Origin: UMGS1279 sp045540715
Lineage (GTDB): Bacteria; Bacillota; Clostridia; Oscillospirales; Acutalibacteraceae
Direction of reading: 5' to 3'
Length of the DNA: 63,277 nucleotides
NCBI GenBank assembly: GCA_045540715.1
Contig: JAZQHT010000006.1
Location: forward strand, 1 to 63,277
The notes beneath the pieces were generated by a model, which did not search any database, had not been told where the DNA came from, and worked only from the letters and a program-made list of their open reading frames with translations. Made by a program: the position numbers and the translations under genes. Shown here in pieces: positions 41,811 to 50,838 of the stretch. Positions within the stretch are counted from its first letter, which is position 1. The number at the start of each line of letters is the position of its first letter.

Positions 41811-42611
41811 TTATGGTCTTTGACCAAGTCCGCCTTCTAAAGTTAAAGTTTCACCTGTCATATATTTAAAGTCGGGGTGAGAAAGTTGAACGCAAACTCT
41901 GCCAATTTCGTTTTCTGCATCGCCAAAATGTCCGGCTGGTGGGGTGTGAACGTTCTTTTCAAATGCGTCAGGGTAAGCAAGTTTAAATTGTTCAAGCTGA
42001 CTAGTCCAAGCAAGAGGGCAAATAATGTTAACGTTAATGCCGTCTTTTGCCCACTCTGTTGCAGCAACACGGCTAAGGCCTCTAATACCTTCTTTAGCGG
42101 CGGCATAAGCACACTGGCCAAAGTTACCAAACAAACCAGCACCCGATGCAAAGTTAATAACAGAACCCTTTGTTTCTTTTAAATATGGGTAGCAAGCTTT
42201 CATATAATAAAAGGCCGCATAAAGACCGCTATATAAAGCCAAATCAAACTGTTCGGTTGTGTGGTCTGCTAAGGTTACACCGCTTGCAGAGGCCTGTGCG
42301 TTATTAATAAGCACGTCAATTCTGCCAAATTCAGCAATTGTTTTTTCAATAACGTTTTTAACAACACTTTCGTTATCCGCACCGCTATTAACGTCAGCAA
42401 TAACGGTTAAAACTTTAATACCATATAGGCGTTCAAGCTCTTCTTTTGCGTCAAGTAATTTCTTTTCGTTTCTGCCTGTAATTACTAGGTTTGCACCTTC
42501 TTTAGCATAAGCAGTTGCAATACCGTAGCCAATAGAACCGCATCTGCCGTCGCTTAAAACTGCACGGCCGGCTCCTGTAATTATAGCTGTTTTACCTTGT
42601 AAATGTCCCAT
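41811..42611 (-). CDS. SDR-family oxidoreductase
   Basis: The 266-aa protein is a classical short-chain dehydrogenase: an N-terminal TGAGRAVLSDGRCGSIGYG loop that is about eight residues longer than the usual TGxxxGxG, VLINNAQ, and the catalytic Ser plus YAAAK in FASGAGLFGNFGQCAYAAAKEG. The end GETLTLEGGLGQRP is typical. Substrate is not evident. It lies 18 nt downstream of the AsnB-like gene and is probably cotranscribed. Confidence 0.9.
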   Translation of the reverse strand: MGHLQGKTAIITGAGRAVLSDGRCGSIGYGIATAYAKEGANLVITGRNEKKLLDAKEELERLYGIKVLTVIADVNSGADNESVVKNVIEKTIAEFGRIDVLINNAQASASGVTLADHTTEQFDLALYSGLYAAFYYMKACYPYLKETKGSVINFASGAGLFGNFGQCAYAAAKEGIRGLSRVAATEWAKDGINVNIICPLAWTSQLEQFKLAYPDAFEKNVHTPPAGHFGDAENEIGRVCVQLSHPDFKYMTGETLTLEGGLGQRP

Positions 42612-42629
42612 AATATCACCTTTATAATT

Positions 42630-44174
42630 TTATCTTTTAACAAAATATTCTTCGTACCATACTAAAAAACTATAAATAACGTAAACCTTGCGCCAATTAT
42701 CAGAATTTCCGCCAATATATTCGTTAAATATTGCATTAATTTCTTTTAGGTTAAAGAATTTTTCTGCAATTTCGCTGTTAAATAATCTAATAACGTCGCC
42801 GTTATATTTTTCATCGGCCATCCAAACCCTAATGGGCACTACAAAACCAAGTTTTTTTCTAAATGCAATTTCTTCGGGTAAAACCTTAGAAGCAGCAGTT
42901 CTTAATGCAACCTTGTTTTGTTCTTCGTTAACCTTGTAGCAGCTTGGCATACGCGAAGCAATATCAAAAATTCTAACGTCGGTTAATGGCATCCTAACTT
43001 CAAGCCCTGCGGCAGACCCCATTTTATCAACGTTTAAATAAATATCGCCCTCAAGCCAAAGTTGAATATCAACGTCCGACATTTTAGAAAGAGGGTCAAG
43101 GCCTTCATTTTCTTCGTAAATTTCTTTTACAAAATTAATAGGCAAAAGACCGTCAATATAATTTTTCATTATCTTTTGCTTTTCGTCTTCCTTCATAATG
43201 TTGGTGTTGCCAACGTAGAAGGTTTTAAGGTTATCGCCATAGCGTTCAGCATTACGATACATATTATAGCCGCCGAAAAATTCATCAGCACCTTCACCCG
43301 AATAGCAAATTTTTGTGTGTTTAGCCGTTTCTATACATCCAATTGCAAAAGCAACAGCAGAAGCGTCACCTAAAGGCTGCTCCATATTATACATAACGTA
43401 GGGAATAGTCTCAAAATACCTTTCGGGTGTTATAACGCAACGGTTAAATTTTTTGTTTAAAATTTTAGCAGTCTCGCTTGCCATACCCGATTCATCTAAA
43501 CGGCTGTCATCATAACCGCAAGAGTTACAAGCAGTAACGTCACTCATAGCTAAAACGTAAGAAGAGTCAACTCCGCCCGATAAAAAGCTTTCGGCATATT
43601 CGTTTTTCTCTTTAACTTCGGGCATAATTTCTTTTATTGTATTATGAATTTCATCTGCCCACTCGTCTAGTGAATGTGTATAATCAGGATTAAAGGTAGG
43701 TTTAAAATAACGATAAATTTCGTTTTTGCCGTTTTGTCTTATTAAGCATCTGCCGGGAAGTAACTTTTTAACACCTTTAAAAAACGTATCTTCACCAATT
43801 GTGTAAGTAAGGGTTAAATAAATTTGTAAAAGTTCTTCGTTTAATTCTTTTTTAAAGTTTTTGTGGTTCATAATTTTGCGAATATTACTGCCCACTAAAA
43901 ACTCGTTATCTTCGGTTTCGTAATAATAAAAGGGTTTAGCGCCAAATTGGTCGCGCACGCAAAAATACAGGTCTTTATCGGTGTCGTATAGGCAAAAACT
44001 AAACATACCAAAAAGGTGGTTGCCAATTTCTTTACCCCACTTTTTATAACCCTCAATTAAAATCTGTTCTTCGCGTTTTTCTCTTAAAGCAATAAAAGAT
44101 TCATCAATATTAAGTTCTTTTATTAACTTTGCAAAGTTTCTTATATGCCCTTTATATTCTAATACTTTAATCAT
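42630..44174 (-). CDS. asparagine synthase-like protein lacking the glutaminase cysteine
   Basis: The 514-aa protein has the AsnB layout: an N-terminal Ntn-type region (FGMFSFCLYDTDKDLYFCVRDQFGAKPFYYY) and the synthetase domain with PP-loop SFLSGGVDSSYVLA, SGEGADEFFGGY and MGSAAGLEVRMPLTD. It starts MIKVLEYKGH, without the Met-Cys-Gly that supplies the glutaminase nucleophile, and the first ~45 residues of the glutaminase domain are missing. So it is either ammonia-dependent or an amidating enzyme of another kind. ATG 44174 has GAGGA upstream. Confidence 0.85.
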   Translation of the reverse strand: MIKVLEYKGHIRNFAKLIKELNIDESFIALREKREEQILIEGYKKWGKEIGNHLFGMFSFCLYDTDKDLYFCVRDQFGAKPFYYYETEDNEFLVGSNIRKIMNHKNFKKELNEELLQIYLTLTYTIGEDTFFKGVKKLLPGRCLIRQNGKNEIYRYFKPTFNPDYTHSLDEWADEIHNTIKEIMPEVKEKNEYAESFLSGGVDSSYVLAMSDVTACNSCGYDDSRLDESGMASETAKILNKKFNRCVITPERYFETIPYVMYNMEQPLGDASAVAFAIGCIETAKHTKICYSGEGADEFFGGYNMYRNAERYGDNLKTFYVGNTNIMKEDEKQKIMKNYIDGLLPINFVKEIYEENEGLDPLSKMSDVDIQLWLEGDIYLNVDKMGSAAGLEVRMPLTDVRIFDIASRMPSCYKVNEEQNKVALRTAASKVLPEEIAFRKKLGFVVPIRVWMADEKYNGDVIRLFNSEIAEKFFNLKEINAIFNEYIGGNSDNWRKVYVIYSFLVWYEEYFVKR

Positions 44175-44350
44175 TAAAATTCCTCGCAAAATAAGTATAT
44201 ATAATAATTTACCACAAATTTTTACATTATTCAATAAATATATTTTAGTTTATTAATATAAATAATAGTTTGTTGTAACAATTCAAATTTTATACAAATA
44301 TAGACTTTTTAAAATTAGTGTGCTAAAATAAAAGTTAAGAGGGTGAAAAA

Positions 44351-46654
44351 ATGCGTAAAAAACTTTTAGCGTTATCATTATCTTTAATTTTAATAATCAG
44401 TATTTTTAGCGGCACTACTGCATCGGCTAGTAGCGTTTATTACGATGCAAACAATTATTTAGTTGCAAAGACCGATGAATTAGAAACTAACGAAATAGCA
44501 GAACAATTTAGTTTAGCAAAATCAAAGGGAACAGGTGTTAGCTTTATTTTAGATTATGCAAAAATTAGCTTTAGCGCTTCTTATGTTCAAAACTCAACCC
44601 CCGTTTTAAGTTATTTAAGGGTAAAAGATAGTACTACTGTAGAGCAGCAAAATAAAAATATTAAGCAATATACTGTTAGCGGTATTACATCAGGCCTTTT
44701 AAAAACAAACCATAACGGCAACGTTGAAATTACCTTGCCTTATAATTCACAAAATAAAAACCCAATGGCATATTGTAAAAATGCAAATAATGAAATTTTT
44801 CCTTTGTATTTAACTTATAACGATACCGATAAAACAGTAACCATAAGAGCCGACTATTTTGGCGACTTTTATATTTATGATGCTACCGGTAACGATTTTA
44901 ATTATGGTAAATTTACTCTTAGCTTATTAGACAACAGCGAAGAATATCTATATTTATACGAAACAATTGAAAATTGCATAATAAATTTTGAAGAGCAGGT
45001 AACCTTTGATAGTAAATATAACGTTACTGTTTCAGAACTTGCTACTGTTTATAATGCTTTTAAAAACGACCACCCCGAGCGTTTTGAAATGATGATTGAT
45101 AATCAAGGTAATAACTATTTAACTCCTTACGGCTATTCTTGGGATGGTGTAGATAAAGTTTATAGTTTCTTCCCTAAATATTACATAACCAAAGACGAAT
45201 ATAACTTTTATATGGCAGAAATTGAAGAAAAAGCAAACAAATTAATAGAAGATATTGACGTTAGCAAAATTGGCGAATACGAGGCTTCAAAAATAGTTTA
45301 CGAGCGCTTGTGTGAAAATATAGATTATGTATTAGACGCGCCTTATTGCCATACAATTTATGGTTCACTCGTTAATGGTGCTTCTGTTTGTGATGGTTAC
45401 GCTAAAGCCTATCAATTTTTATTAAATAAACTTGGCATTATAGCTCATACGGTGTCGGGTAATAGCTATAATCCAACAACAGGGGTTGGCGAAGCGCACG
45501 CTTGGACCCTCGTTAGAATTAATGGCGAATATTATTATTCCGACGTTACCTGGGCAGACCAAACAAAAGTTTTTTACAGTTATTTAAATTGCGATTATTC
45601 AACAATAACTAAGGACCATCAGTTTGCAAATCCAGGTTATTCTATACCAGAGTCTTCTGCTACGAAAGATAACTATTTTACAATTACCGGTTACGAATTA
45701 GACTATGAAGATATTAATACAAACAACATTATAAAACTAATTCAAAAACAAGGTCCTGTAATTCAGTTTAAGATAAACAATTATCAAGGTTCTGATTTAT
45801 TAAACGACGTTTTTGCAAAATTCAATGCAGACAATCAAAACATTATGCGCGGCATTTTAAATGAACTAGGCTATAATTCTTTAAGGGTTAGCGCATACTT
45901 TTTAGGTAGCGAAATTGTCTTTAATTTCTATAATACCTCTTTAACCGATATACCAAATTGTCTTTCTGTTTCGGGAGATATGGTAGTGGGTAAAACCTTA
46001 ACCGTTACAAGCGGCAGTTATACCGACGTTTTAGAAAAAGTAATTTGGTACCGTAACGGCCTTAAAATAGCTAATGCTTCGGGTAAAAATTATAAATTAA
46101 CGGTATTAGATATTGATAGCTATATTTCGGTTGGCGCTTATTCAAGCAAATATAACTATTTTACTTGTTACGTTAGTAAAACTCGCGTTTCTAATATACC
46201 ATCTATAAGTGGAAATTTAACTATAAGCGGCAATAAAACGGTTGGTAGTAAACTAACTGCTCTTGCAAGTTTAAACGTTTATGATAATTTAAGTTATCAG
46301 TGGTATAAAAACGGCAGTGCAATTAGTGGGGCAACAAATAGTAGTTATACTTTAACCTCTAACGATATAGGTGCAGATATTTATTGCACCGTAACTTCAA
46401 GTGCCGCACTTGGAGAATTGCAAAGTAACGTAATTTCGAATATTACTTCGGGCGAATTTGTACCGGGCGACGTTTCGGGTGATGATGAGTGCAACAGTAA
46501 AGACTTAACCGCCCTTCGCCGTTACTTAGCCGACTGGAACGTAACTGTTAATATTGCGGCATTAGATATTAATAAAGATACTGAGATTAACGGTAAAGAC
46601 GTAACATATTTAGCAAGATACCTGGCCGATTGGACAGGTTATATAGTAGCATAA
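44351..46654 (+). CDS. secreted transglutaminase-like protein with C-terminal dockerin
   Basis: The 767-aa protein has a signal peptide (about residues 1-27), an N-terminal beta domain, a transglutaminase-like cysteine protease domain with triad Cys347, His383 and Asp398 (NGASVCDGYAKAY, GEAHAWTL, YYSDVTWAD), two Ig-like modules (about 540-700), and a type I dockerin (GDVSGDDECNSKDLTALRRYLADW and DINKDTEINGKDVTYLARYLADW). It should act outside the cell on a peptide or crosslink and attach to a cohesin. SD GAGGGTG precedes the ATG. Confidence 0.88.
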   Translation: MRKKLLALSLSLILIISIFSGTTASASSVYYDANNYLVAKTDELETNEIAEQFSLAKSKGTGVSFILDYAKISFSASYVQNSTPVLSYLRVKDSTTVEQQNKNIKQYTVSGITSGLLKTNHNGNVEITLPYNSQNKNPMAYCKNANNEIFPLYLTYNDTDKTVTIRADYFGDFYIYDATGNDFNYGKFTLSLLDNSEEYLYLYETIENCIINFEEQVTFDSKYNVTVSELATVYNAFKNDHPERFEMMIDNQGNNYLTPYGYSWDGVDKVYSFFPKYYITKDEYNFYMAEIEEKANKLIEDIDVSKIGEYEASKIVYERLCENIDYVLDAPYCHTIYGSLVNGASVCDGYAKAYQFLLNKLGIIAHTVSGNSYNPTTGVGEAHAWTLVRINGEYYYSDVTWADQTKVFYSYLNCDYSTITKDHQFANPGYSIPESSATKDNYFTITGYELDYEDINTNNIIKLIQKQGPVIQFKINNYQGSDLLNDVFAKFNADNQNIMRGILNELGYNSLRVSAYFLGSEIVFNFYNTSLTDIPNCLSVSGDMVVGKTLTVTSGSYTDVLEKVIWYRNGLKIANASGKNYKLTVLDIDSYISVGAYSSKYNYFTCYVSKTRVSNIPSISGNLTISGNKTVGSKLTALASLNVYDNLSYQWYKNGSAISGATNSSYTLTSNDIGADIYCTVTSSAALGELQSNVISNITSGEFVPGDVSGDDECNSKDLTALRRYLADWNVTVNIAALDINKDTEINGKDVTYLARYLADWTGYIVA

Positions 46655-46660
46655 GAAAAA

Positions 46661-46686
46661 AGGTCCGTTTAAAACGGACTATTTTT
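46661..46686 (+). terminator. intrinsic terminator
   Basis: Stem AGGTCCGTTT/AAACGGACT with T run after the dockerin gene. Confidence 0.8.
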
Positions 46687-46725
46687 TCTATAATATATAG
46701 TAAAAAACTTAAACCCCAAGCGTTG

Positions 46726-46754
46726 TTGAAAATATATAAACCTTGTGTTAAAAT
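46726..46754 (+). promoter_or_regulatory. sigma-A promoter of trkA-trkH
   Basis: TTGAAA and TAAAAT separated by 17 bp, with an upstream TG; 30 bp before the trkA ATG. Confidence 0.68.
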
Positions 46755-46783
46755 ACAATAAACACTTTTTAGGAGGCAATATA

Positions 46784-48142
46784 ATGAGAATTGTTATTGC
46801 AGGTTGCGGTAAAATCGGTACCAGCATAGTGGCAAGTCTTATAAAAGAAGAACACGATATTGTTGTAATAGATTCAAAAATATCGGTTATTAACGAACTA
46901 ACTAACAATTACGACGTTATGAGTGTTTGTGGTAGCGCCTTAGAATATGATACTTTAAAAGAAGCCGAGATTTCAAAGGCAGAAATGTATATTGCAGTTA
47001 CGGGTTCTGATGAATTTAATATGCTTTCATGCTTTTTGGCAAAAAGGATGGGGGCAAGTCAAACTATTGCAAGAATTCGTACTCCCGAATATAACGACCA
47101 AAGTTTAGACTTTTTACGTTCTCAATTAGATTTATCAATGTCAATAAACCCTGAGCTTTTAGTTGCTCACGAATTATATAATATTTTAAAATTCCCATCT
47201 GCTGTAAAAATTGAGAATTTCTCTCGCAGAAACTTCCAAATGGTTGAACTAAAAATTAAAGAAGGTTCTCCTGTAGCAGATTTATCTTTAACAGATTTTA
47301 GAAAGAACTTTGCGGCAGAATTTGTTGTTTGTATGGTTCAACGTGGCGAAGAAGCCTTTATTCCCGATGGTAAATTTGTTTTAAAAGTAGGGGACAGAAT
47401 AGGCGTTAGCGCAACCCCTGTTGAAATTTATAAATTAATGCGTCAGATGAAGGTTCTAAAAAGCAGAGCCAAAAACGTTATGATAGTTGGAGCTACAAGA
47501 ACTTCATATTATTTGGCAAAAATGCTTTCAGCTGGTGGCACCTCTGTTAAGATTATTGACGAAGACCCAAAACGTTGCGAAGAATTTGCTAATGATTTAA
47601 AAGACGTTAATATGATTTGTGGTAGCGGTTTTGAAGATGAAGTGCTATTTGAAGAAGGTATTAACCATCACGATGCTTTTGTAAGTTTAACCGGTCTTGA
47701 CGAGCAAAATATATTAGTTGCTTTAAGTGCCAATAATCGTAACGTACCAAAAGTAATTGCAAAGGTTAATAATGGTCCGCTAGGAGATATGGCCGAAAAA
47801 TTAGGACTTGATACAATTGTATCTCCTCAAGAAACAATTTGTAACGTTATTATTCAATACGCAAGAGCCTTGCAAAATTCAATTGGTAGTAAGGTTGAAA
47901 CACTTTATAAATTACTTGACGGCAAGGTTGAAGCACTGGAATTTAGGGTTGAAAACAATTTTAAATATTGTAATATACCCCTTAAAGAAATGAAACTAAA
48001 AGAGAATACTTTAATCGCCGGTATTGTTCGTGGCAGAAAAGCCATTATTCCTTCCGGTGATGATGTAATTTTACCCAACGATTTAATTATTGTTATTACT
48101 TCTAATGAAGGCCTACGAGACCTTGAAGGTATTATAAGGTAG
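46784..48142 (+). CDS. trkA: Trk potassium uptake regulator TrkA
   Basis: TrkA is the cytosolic gating ring of the Trk K+ system. The 452-aa protein has two RCK repeats: RIVIAGCGKIGTSIVASL with VVIDS (first NAD-binding fold) and NVMIVGATRTSYYLAKML with VKIIDEDPKRCEEF (second), each followed by a TrkA-C domain (VELKIKEGSPVADLSL and ALEFRVENNFKYCNIPL). ATG 46784 has AGGAGG 7 nt upstream. It is 8 nt before trkH. Confidence 0.95.
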   Translation: MRIVIAGCGKIGTSIVASLIKEEHDIVVIDSKISVINELTNNYDVMSVCGSALEYDTLKEAEISKAEMYIAVTGSDEFNMLSCFLAKRMGASQTIARIRTPEYNDQSLDFLRSQLDLSMSINPELLVAHELYNILKFPSAVKIENFSRRNFQMVELKIKEGSPVADLSLTDFRKNFAAEFVVCMVQRGEEAFIPDGKFVLKVGDRIGVSATPVEIYKLMRQMKVLKSRAKNVMIVGATRTSYYLAKMLSAGGTSVKIIDEDPKRCEEFANDLKDVNMICGSGFEDEVLFEEGINHHDAFVSLTGLDEQNILVALSANNRNVPKVIAKVNNGPLGDMAEKLGLDTIVSPQETICNVIIQYARALQNSIGSKVETLYKLLDGKVEALEFRVENNFKYCNIPLKEMKLKENTLIAGIVRGRKAIIPSGDDVILPNDLIIVITSNEGLRDLEGIIR

Positions 48143-48150
48143 GTAACAAT

Positions 48151-49593
48151 ATGAATCGTAAATTAATTGTAAACACCGTTGGAAAGATGATCCTTTTAGA
48201 AGCGGTTGCTTTAATAATACCAATGGTTGTATCTTTATTATATAATGAAAAAAGCGCTTGGGCGTTTTTAGTTACAATAGGGATTGCCCTTATAGTTGGT
48301 GGATTCTTTGTGTTAATTAGCAAAAAACCACCAAAAGCAATATATGCAAGAGAAGGTTTTTTAATAGTTGCACTTTCTTGGATTTTTGCTTCATTAATTG
48401 GTTGCTTACCGTTTATTATTAGTGGAGAAATAAAAAACTTTTTCGATGCCTTTTTTGAAACCGTTTCAGGTTTTACAACAACCGGTGCATCAATTTTAGT
48501 TAATGTTGAAGCACTAAGTAAGGGTATACTTTTTTGGCGTAGCTTTACGCACTATATCGGAGGACTTGGGGTTTTAGTTTTTGTTATGGCTCTTATTCCC
48601 GACGTTTCGGGTAAAACCATATATATTTTACGTGCAGAAATGCCGGGTCCCACCTTTGGTAAACTTTCCCCAAGACTTAAAGACACTTTAAAAATACTAA
48701 TTGGTATTTATTTTGGCTTAACTGTTATTCAAATTGTATTGCTGCTTTGTGGTGATATGAATTTATATGAAAGCATTGTTCACACTTTTGGAACTGCAGG
48801 TACAGGCGGATTCGGTGTGAAAGCTGATAGTATAGCTTCTTACAGCGCCTATTCACAATGGGTAATTGCAGTATTTATGTTTTTATTTGCAATTAACTTT
48901 AACATTTATTATTTATTACTTGCAAAAAGATTTGCCGCAGTATTTAAAAATAACGAGCTTTGGCTATATGTAACTATAGTTTTAGGTGCTATTACTGCAA
49001 TAACAATAAATCTTTTGTCGGTTTATAATAATATAAGCGATGCCCTTCGTTATTCAACATTTACAGTAAATTCTATTATATCAACAACCGGTTTTGGCAC
49101 CACAGATTTTAATGCTTTACCTGAATTTTCTAAAGGCATATGCTTTATACTTATGTTTTTGGGTGGTTGCGCAGGGTCAACTTGCGGTGGCTTAAAAACC
49201 TCAAGACTATTAATTTTAATTAAGTTAATAAAAGCGGAGCTTCATAAAATGTTACATCCAAGAAGTGTTGTAACAGTAAAGGTTGACGGAAAACCTGTAG
49301 AAAGCGACGTTTTGAGAAGTGTTAGTATTTACTTTGCAGTATATTCTGCTTGTATAGCTGTAGTTTATTTATTAATTACTTTTGAACCTTTTGACGTTAC
49401 AACTAATATTACTGCAACTGTTTCATGCTTTAATAACGTTGGCCCATTTTTGGGTATGGTAGGAGAGGGCGGAAGTTATGCAAGTTATTCTGCATTTTCT
49501 AAAATGGTTTTATCGGCTGCAATGCTGCTTGGCCGTTTAGAAATTTTCCCGCTTTTACTTGCTTTTAACCCCAAAACCTGGATTAAAAAATAA
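48151..49593 (+). CDS. trkH: Trk potassium uptake channel TrkH
   Basis: TrkH forms the K+ pore. The 480-aa protein has about ten membrane segments and four selectivity loops: TVSGFTTTGASI, TFGTAGTGGFGVK, STTGFGTTDFN and CFNNVGPFLGMVGEGG. Cotranscribed with trkA. Confidence 0.95.
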   Translation: MNRKLIVNTVGKMILLEAVALIIPMVVSLLYNEKSAWAFLVTIGIALIVGGFFVLISKKPPKAIYAREGFLIVALSWIFASLIGCLPFIISGEIKNFFDAFFETVSGFTTTGASILVNVEALSKGILFWRSFTHYIGGLGVLVFVMALIPDVSGKTIYILRAEMPGPTFGKLSPRLKDTLKILIGIYFGLTVIQIVLLLCGDMNLYESIVHTFGTAGTGGFGVKADSIASYSAYSQWVIAVFMFLFAINFNIYYLLLAKRFAAVFKNNELWLYVTIVLGAITAITINLLSVYNNISDALRYSTFTVNSIISTTGFGTTDFNALPEFSKGICFILMFLGGCAGSTCGGLKTSRLLILIKLIKAELHKMLHPRSVVTVKVDGKPVESDVLRSVSIYFAVYSACIAVVYLLITFEPFDVTTNITATVSCFNNVGPFLGMVGEGGSYASYSAFSKMVLSAAMLLGRLEIFPLLLAFNPKTWIKK

Positions 49594-49601
49594 AATAAAA
49601 T

Positions 49602-49635
49602 AAAAATCAGTAGTTGTTTAACTACTGATTTTTTT
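49602..49635. terminator. bidirectional terminator
   Basis: A 14-bp stem AAAAATCAGTAGTT/AACTACTGATTTTT with T runs, between convergent trkH and the FAD oxidoreductase gene. Confidence 0.88.
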
Positions 49636-49639
49636 GTTT

Positions 49640-50830
49640 TTATAAATCTTTTTCGTGAAGTTTAACGCCGTTTTTAATTAGCTTTTCTTGTAAAAGAGTT
49701 ATATCTAATTTGGTAAAATCATTTGTAATAGCAGCAGCAATACCTGCAGCTTCGCCCGTTACTGCACAAACGGGAATAACCCTTGTTATGTCCCACATAG
49801 CATCTGTAACACTAATACTGCGTCCCGCAGTTATAAGGTTTTTAATTTTGTTAGAATATAGTGTTCTAAAGGGTATTTCATAAATGGGGCCGTTTTTGCG
49901 CCAGTCCGCAATTAAACCAATGCTATCAAAAAATTCCTTGTGCATTTCGGTATCGTCTAAAGTATATTCGCCTAAAATTCGCCTTGTCATCCTAACTTGT
50001 GGCGTTGTTGAAATGGTGGATAGGTGATAATCTTTAGTAATGTCGCCTTTTTTAAGAAAGTCGTCTAAAGTAAAGGCGTGTGAATCTTCTGCCATTTTAG
50101 ATAAATCACTTATACCAAAATATCTTTTACCTTTAACTTGTTTCTCGGCTTCGGTTTTATATTTATCGGGTATATCAGAAAAGCCAAGCATTTTAAGATC
50201 CATTTCGTTACCGTTTAAAAAGTAATACCAGCCTGCAAGGGTGTTTCCTTGTTTAAAGGTAGTAGTACCCGCTTTTGTAAATTTACAAACGTCAGCGTCT
50301 CCTGTAGTATCAACTACAGAACCCACTTTATAAGCCGTTCTGCCTTCTTTGTTTTCACAAACAATATGCGTAATTTTACCTTTTTTAATAACGGCATTAC
50401 AAACGGTTGAGCCATATAAAATATCGGCACCATTTTCTTTTAAATGCTTTTCAAGTAATAGGGCATAAAGGTTTGCATTAAAACGCACCTGAAAACGTTT
50501 TTGTGCTTTTTCTTCTACCGTTCCGCCGTTTAACCAAGCGTAAGGGTATTCGTCCTCAAAACCATGCTTAATTGAAAGGTGTAGCAGTTCTTCTGCAATA
50601 GAAAAACTTACTTGCTTGCCACACCCGTCACAAAGGGGTAAATATATAGTTACAAGTCCGCTTGTAGCAAGGCCACCAAGTAAAAATAATTTTTCAATTA
50701 AGAGTACTTTTTTGTTTTGTCTAACGGCTGCTAAAGCGGCACTAACCCCTGCAATACCGCCACCGCAAACAATAACGTCATAATTATCTTTTACTACAGT
50801 CTTTTTAGGTAGTTCTTTTATAAATTCCAT
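49640..50830 (-). CDS. FAD-dependent oxidoreductase (FAD_oxidored family)
   Basis: The 396-aa protein has an N-terminal dinucleotide-binding fold VIVCGGGIAGVSAALAA, then LFLLGGLATSGLVTIYLPLCDG, DTTGDADVCK and a C-terminal NLITAGRSISVTDAMWDITRVIPVCAVTGEAAGIAAA. It lies 8 nt after hydF and so belongs to the hydrogenase maturation transcript. A paralogue sits at 55072 on the other side of that operon. The substrate is unknown. Confidence 0.85.
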   Translation of the reverse strand: MEFIKELPKKTVVKDNYDVIVCGGGIAGVSAALAAVRQNKKVLLIEKLFLLGGLATSGLVTIYLPLCDGCGKQVSFSIAEELLHLSIKHGFEDEYPYAWLNGGTVEEKAQKRFQVRFNANLYALLLEKHLKENGADILYGSTVCNAVIKKGKITHIVCENKEGRTAYKVGSVVDTTGDADVCKFTKAGTTTFKQGNTLAGWYYFLNGNEMDLKMLGFSDIPDKYKTEAEKQVKGKRYFGISDLSKMAEDSHAFTLDDFLKKGDITKDYHLSTISTTPQVRMTRRILGEYTLDDTEMHKEFFDSIGLIADWRKNGPIYEIPFRTLYSNKIKNLITAGRSISVTDAMWDITRVIPVCAVTGEAAGIAAAITNDFTKLDITLLQEKLIKNGVKLHEKDL

Positions 50831-50838
50831 AATTTTAC

